A DNA stretch of 6,687 bases from Microcaldota archaeon (GTDB lineage Archaea > Micrarchaeota > Micrarchaeia > Norongarragalinales > Norongarragalinaceae). Of the stretch, positions 5,901-6,687 are shown piece after piece. Both the position numbers and the translations under genes were made by a program. The notes beneath the pieces were generated by a model. It did not search any database. It saw only the letters and a program-made list of their open reading frames with translations, and was not told the origin of the DNA. Within the stretch, counting starts at the first letter, position 1; the number at the start of each line of letters is the position of its first letter. The stretch lies in NCBI GenBank assembly GCA_018304285.1, contig JAGVWL010000039.1:1-6687 (forward strand), written 5' to 3'.

Positions 5901-6687
5901 TAGGATTGTTCGGCTGAGAAAGAACACTGCGCACTGCACACGCCATTGTTGGTTCCGGTGCATTGGGCTTGCACCTGCTGGCCTGCGCACGAAACGCTTG
6001 CGCTCGCGGGCGAAGCAAAGCCACTGTAGGAAACGCTTACGCTCGTCTGCTCTCCCGGCCTAACGGTCGGGGGGTTGAGCGAAACGCTGCAAGACTTGAA
6101 AGCCGAAACTTTCTCGAGCGTGATTTGCAACTGCGTGTTTTCGTTTGCAACAACGCTTGCGCCTATTGTTTGCGTTTCGAAACCGGTTTTAGAAACGGTC
6201 AGGGAATAACTGCCGACGGGAAGCGAACCGAAGCTCGCGGTTCCTGCAGCATCAGTATGCGCAGTAAACACGGCTTGGCCGTAATAATACAATACTATGA
6301 AAGATCCTTGGATCGGAGCGCCGCCGCTCGTCTTTACGGTCAAAACTATTCCGCCGAATTCTGGCGGCGTTGAAGGCGTTGGGGTGGGGTTGTTCCCGTA
6401 AATGTTTACTCCCGAAGAAGCGCACTGCTGTCCGTTGACTATTGCTTTTACGTCATACCTTTTCGGGAACGAAACTGGAGTTGAATAAACGCATTCGAGT
6501 GAATTGCACTGCCCGTTGGAACCGCCTTGGCACTGCACGTTCGCCTGCTGTCCGTTGCCGCAAATCACCGAAGCGCTGCCGATGCCCGAAGAAAAGCCTT
6601 GATACACGACTGTTGCAAAGGAAGAGCCGTTGCCGTTCAACGAAGACGGATTGGTGATAACCGCGCAAGAACCGCTTTGCGGCGCGC
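2921..6687 (-). CDS. Giant multidomain surface protein, type I membrane anchored (5' end outside window)
   Basis: The frame is open from the right edge to the TAA at 2921-2923, so at least 1254 residues are visible and the true start lies beyond the window. Residues are numbered from the TTG at 6640, which lies inside a module and is not a start. Order: six-cysteine PKD-like module (-9 to 73); Pro/Thr linker (81-94); carboxypeptidase-regulatory-like domain (95-178); second cysteine module (184-262); second regulatory-like domain (274-352); three or four NEW3/CARDB-like domains (about 355-764); a block of cysteine modules in half-full-half order (766-943); two more NEW3-like domains (about 955-1072 and 1074-1175); a membrane helix (1196-1216); and a basic tail ending KKLDKGRK. 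Sequons such as NGT, NST, NYT, NFT and NYS suggest glycosylation outside. No enzymatic motif was seen. The next gene begins 3-30 nt downstream, which points to one operon. The likely role is cell-surface scaffold, adhesin or envelope component; this is inferred from architecture only. Confidence 0.85.
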   Translation of the reverse strand, partial: APQSGSCAVITNPSSLNGNGSSFATVVYQGFSSGIGSASVICGNGQQANVQCQGGSNGQCNSLECVYSTPVSFPKRYDVKAIVNGQQCASSGVNIYGNNPTPTPSTPPEFGGIVLTVKTSGGAPIQGSFIVLYYYGQAVFTAHTDAAGTASFGSLPVGSYSLTVSKTGFETQTIGASVVANENTQLQITLEKVSAFKSCSVSLNPPTVRPGEQTSVSVSYSGFASPASASVSCAGQQVQAQCTGTNNGVCSAQCSFSAEQSYPQTKIVSASIEGTVCAQAQASLIAPLPTQGTVLARVTDCISGAALQSASVAVNGTVAYTDATGVATAVSDPGLVSIEVSKAGYAQAQSSAMVEAGKTVSKSVCLTSAQDNCNFDAVLIRSPSCPYSQEPQPYQVQLTNKNSTGAVPIQIQYSNTALNGPSSVVLFPSQQTIVEFNSTLRNLAGSRNAIVSFISSACSKNIAIQACMSGGLAVDALSEKITALPGEEACFDLLVRNRGLASSPVTMGYSSSDSSLSGEFSEKQFRITAQENKQIEFCVTARGSGLKSFLITASSEINDASASVSLDVPSPNVYLSSGGSCVDVDAEDTVESVPITLTNNGVSGDYEIEMSSLENEDESHPLQAELVQSKIYGFDKGTSRNVYVSLDPFDANAGEHRFELLLKKDGLVVSQQTVCFDVKDRKSQAVTLSPLSLTIAVGKSASAFLSVENTGNRLLHYSVFASNVLPLQIYPQNFKLESGEFEKVEMQVTAPSGTRLGSYTIPIRLSSSSIQQNKYSVDVNCGNGRTKTVQCEGGKTSCGVSCDYPDAGEFTATSSIAGKTCSSAIVRVVENYTDKCYLTANPTTTEEDEFVGVTVNYRDLAQGQQDNFTIDCGNGNRVTASNCVGSSGSCSAQCLYDREGAYTITASSSNYSCLNAQVAIMAVNDETACRISTQTNVAKGTADTITLNYDVSDLPSERQELLYSQNLLVNVVSSATHFEPQVSDSIQITAPSVIEIIPGSTALIPITVKNNDVFALNTVLVYLTNLPSGVQVERIQAFSLQPKSQATKNLVLVAAQDAPLTKANAKLKVESGAFVAPDKNIAIVVRAPSAELLLASVGEPSFSFDTRGNATEITVRMPVTNNEPRAVTLTAYASLPQGWSFAASPVALKQGETVNMEFKLYNNAYDDKDFEMLLRLQSDSGKVKSVPVRVPSKSSASGLSGFFVGFLSNSATGLLLLLLAIGIGLAAFLYYAGREMKEKLAESEAQKKLDKGRK
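2993..3055 (-). other. C-terminal transmembrane helix of the giant gene
   Basis: Residues 1196-1216 (ATGLLLLLLAIGIGLAAFLYY) form one strongly hydrophobic helix. It is followed by AGREMKEK and a lysine-rich tail, giving a cytoplasmic C-terminus by the positive-inside rule. Confidence 0.85.
3812..3901 (-). repeat. Cysteine PKD-like half-module E (first half only)
   Basis: Residues 914-943: CRISTQTNVAKGTAD, then TITLNYDVSDLPSERQ. This matches the first half of module D (opening cysteine, LNYDxxDL against VNYRDL). At the place where CGNG should come, the sequence passes into ELLYSQNLLVNVV, which is NEW3-like, and no further cysteine follows. Confidence 0.5.
3947..4180 (-). repeat. Cysteine PKD-like module D (complete)
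   Basis: Residues 821-898: CYLTANPTTT start, strand VGVTVNYRDL, core DCGNGN at 856-861, then C868, C875, C879 (in QCLY), G-x-Y-T-I-T-A, and C898. Cysteine spacing is x35, x10, x6, x3, x18. This is the copy most like a classical PKD domain. Confidence 0.7.
4223..4345 (-). repeat. Cysteine PKD-like half-module C (second half only)
   Basis: Residues 766-806: CGNGRTKTVQC, then C783, C787 (in SCDY), the G-x-F-T-A-T strand, and C806. The usual first half, with its opening cysteine and NP motif, is missing. The preceding sequence is the last strand of a NEW3-like domain (SIQQNKYSVDV). Confidence 0.65.
5585..5821 (-). other. Carboxypeptidase-regulatory-like domain 2
   Basis: Residues 274-352: TQGTVLARVTDCISGAALQS, then AYTDATGVATAVSDPGLVSI, then VSKAGYAQAQSS and a last strand KTVSKSVCL. 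It matches domain 1 in order and in the VSK-x-G-[FY] motif. It has two cysteines (C285, C350) that domain 1 lacks. Confidence 0.7.
5855..6091 (-). repeat. Cysteine PKD-like module B
   Basis: Residues 184-262: CSVSLNPP start, core SCAGQQ at 217-222, then C227, C235, C239 and C262. Cysteine spacing is x33, x8, x7, x3, x22. It is the variant copy: CAGQ stands in place of CGNG, and S241 follows in CSF where the others have CxY. Confidence 0.65.
6107..6358 (-). other. Carboxypeptidase-regulatory-like domain 1
   Basis: Residues 95-178 show the family pattern: GGIVLTVKTSGGAPIQG, then HTDAAGTASFGSLPVGSYSL, then VSKTGFETQT and a final strand LQITLEKV. This small beta-sandwich fold is common in surface proteins of archaea and bacteria and acts as a structural or binding module, not as a peptidase. 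Confidence 0.75.
6422..6667 (-). repeat. Cysteine PKD-like module A
   Basis: The module starts at SCAVITNPSS, nine residues before the TTG at 6640, and ends at C73. The core is ICGNG at 26-30, then C37, C45 and C50 (in ECVY), and C73. Cysteine spacing is x34, x9, x7, x4, x22. The CGNG turn and the later C-x-Y strand occupy the places of the GDG turn and the H-x-Y strand in PKD domains. Confidence 0.65.

Noticed and set aside
6638..6640. TTG at 6640 as the start of the giant gene
   Set aside because: The frame is open to the window edge, and the residues before the TTG (SCAVITNPSS) match the opening of the other cysteine modules. The true start is therefore outside.
1..6687. Defence system, CRISPR array, mobile element or tRNA/rRNA
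   Set aside because: No direct-repeat array, transposase or recombinase motif, inverted-repeat ends, nuclease motif or cloverleaf-like segment was seen. The window is almost entirely surface-protein coding sequence.

Overview
The window looks archaeal, most likely a DPANN-type lineage (Diapherotrites or Micrarchaeota would fit), although no marker gene is present to prove it. The evidence is the gene content. There are two long secreted, single-pass membrane proteins built from tandem immunoglobulin-like domains of the CARDB/NEW3 (COG1470-like) kind. There is also a small membrane-anchored protein very dense in N-glycosylation sequons. Clear bacterial-style Shine-Dalgarno sites are absent, and a plain oligo-T tract follows the small gene. 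No RNA gene, mobile element, CRISPR array or enzyme was found.

Layout on the + strand: a 33-codon C-terminal remnant of an unidentified gene ends at 103. It is followed after 33 nt by a small surface-protein gene spanning 137-719. That gene has an N-terminal membrane anchor and a beta-rich, sequon-rich ectodomain, but it is broken by one surplus base (or a 2-base loss) near 410-414. As written, it encodes only 96 residues. A 164-nt convergent intergenic region follows, with an oligo-T tract at 762-768.

Layout on the - strand (transcribed from right to left): a very large gene enters from the right edge, with its start outside the window, and ends at 2921. A second gene follows at 2890-884 (or 2917-884) and is almost certainly in the same operon. 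Both encode type I membrane proteins: a long exterior of beta-sandwich domains, one C-terminal transmembrane helix, and a short basic cytoplasmic tail.

The large protein (at least 1254 residues visible) begins with a twofold super-repeat. Each unit is a six-cysteine PKD-like module followed by a carboxypeptidase-regulatory-like domain. A row of NEW3/CARDB-like domains comes next, interrupted by a further set of cysteine modules arranged half-full-half. The second protein (668 residues from the preferred start) has a signal peptide and six beta-sandwich modules, three of which share a conserved cysteine pair.

Together the genes look like a cell-surface locus. Plausible roles are a cell-envelope layer, adhesion, or a scaffold for other surface proteins. 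The exact function cannot be read from the sequence. The most distinctive features are the PKD-like module in which the usual GDG-type signature is replaced by CGNG with five other cysteines, and its out-of-phase insertion in the large protein.
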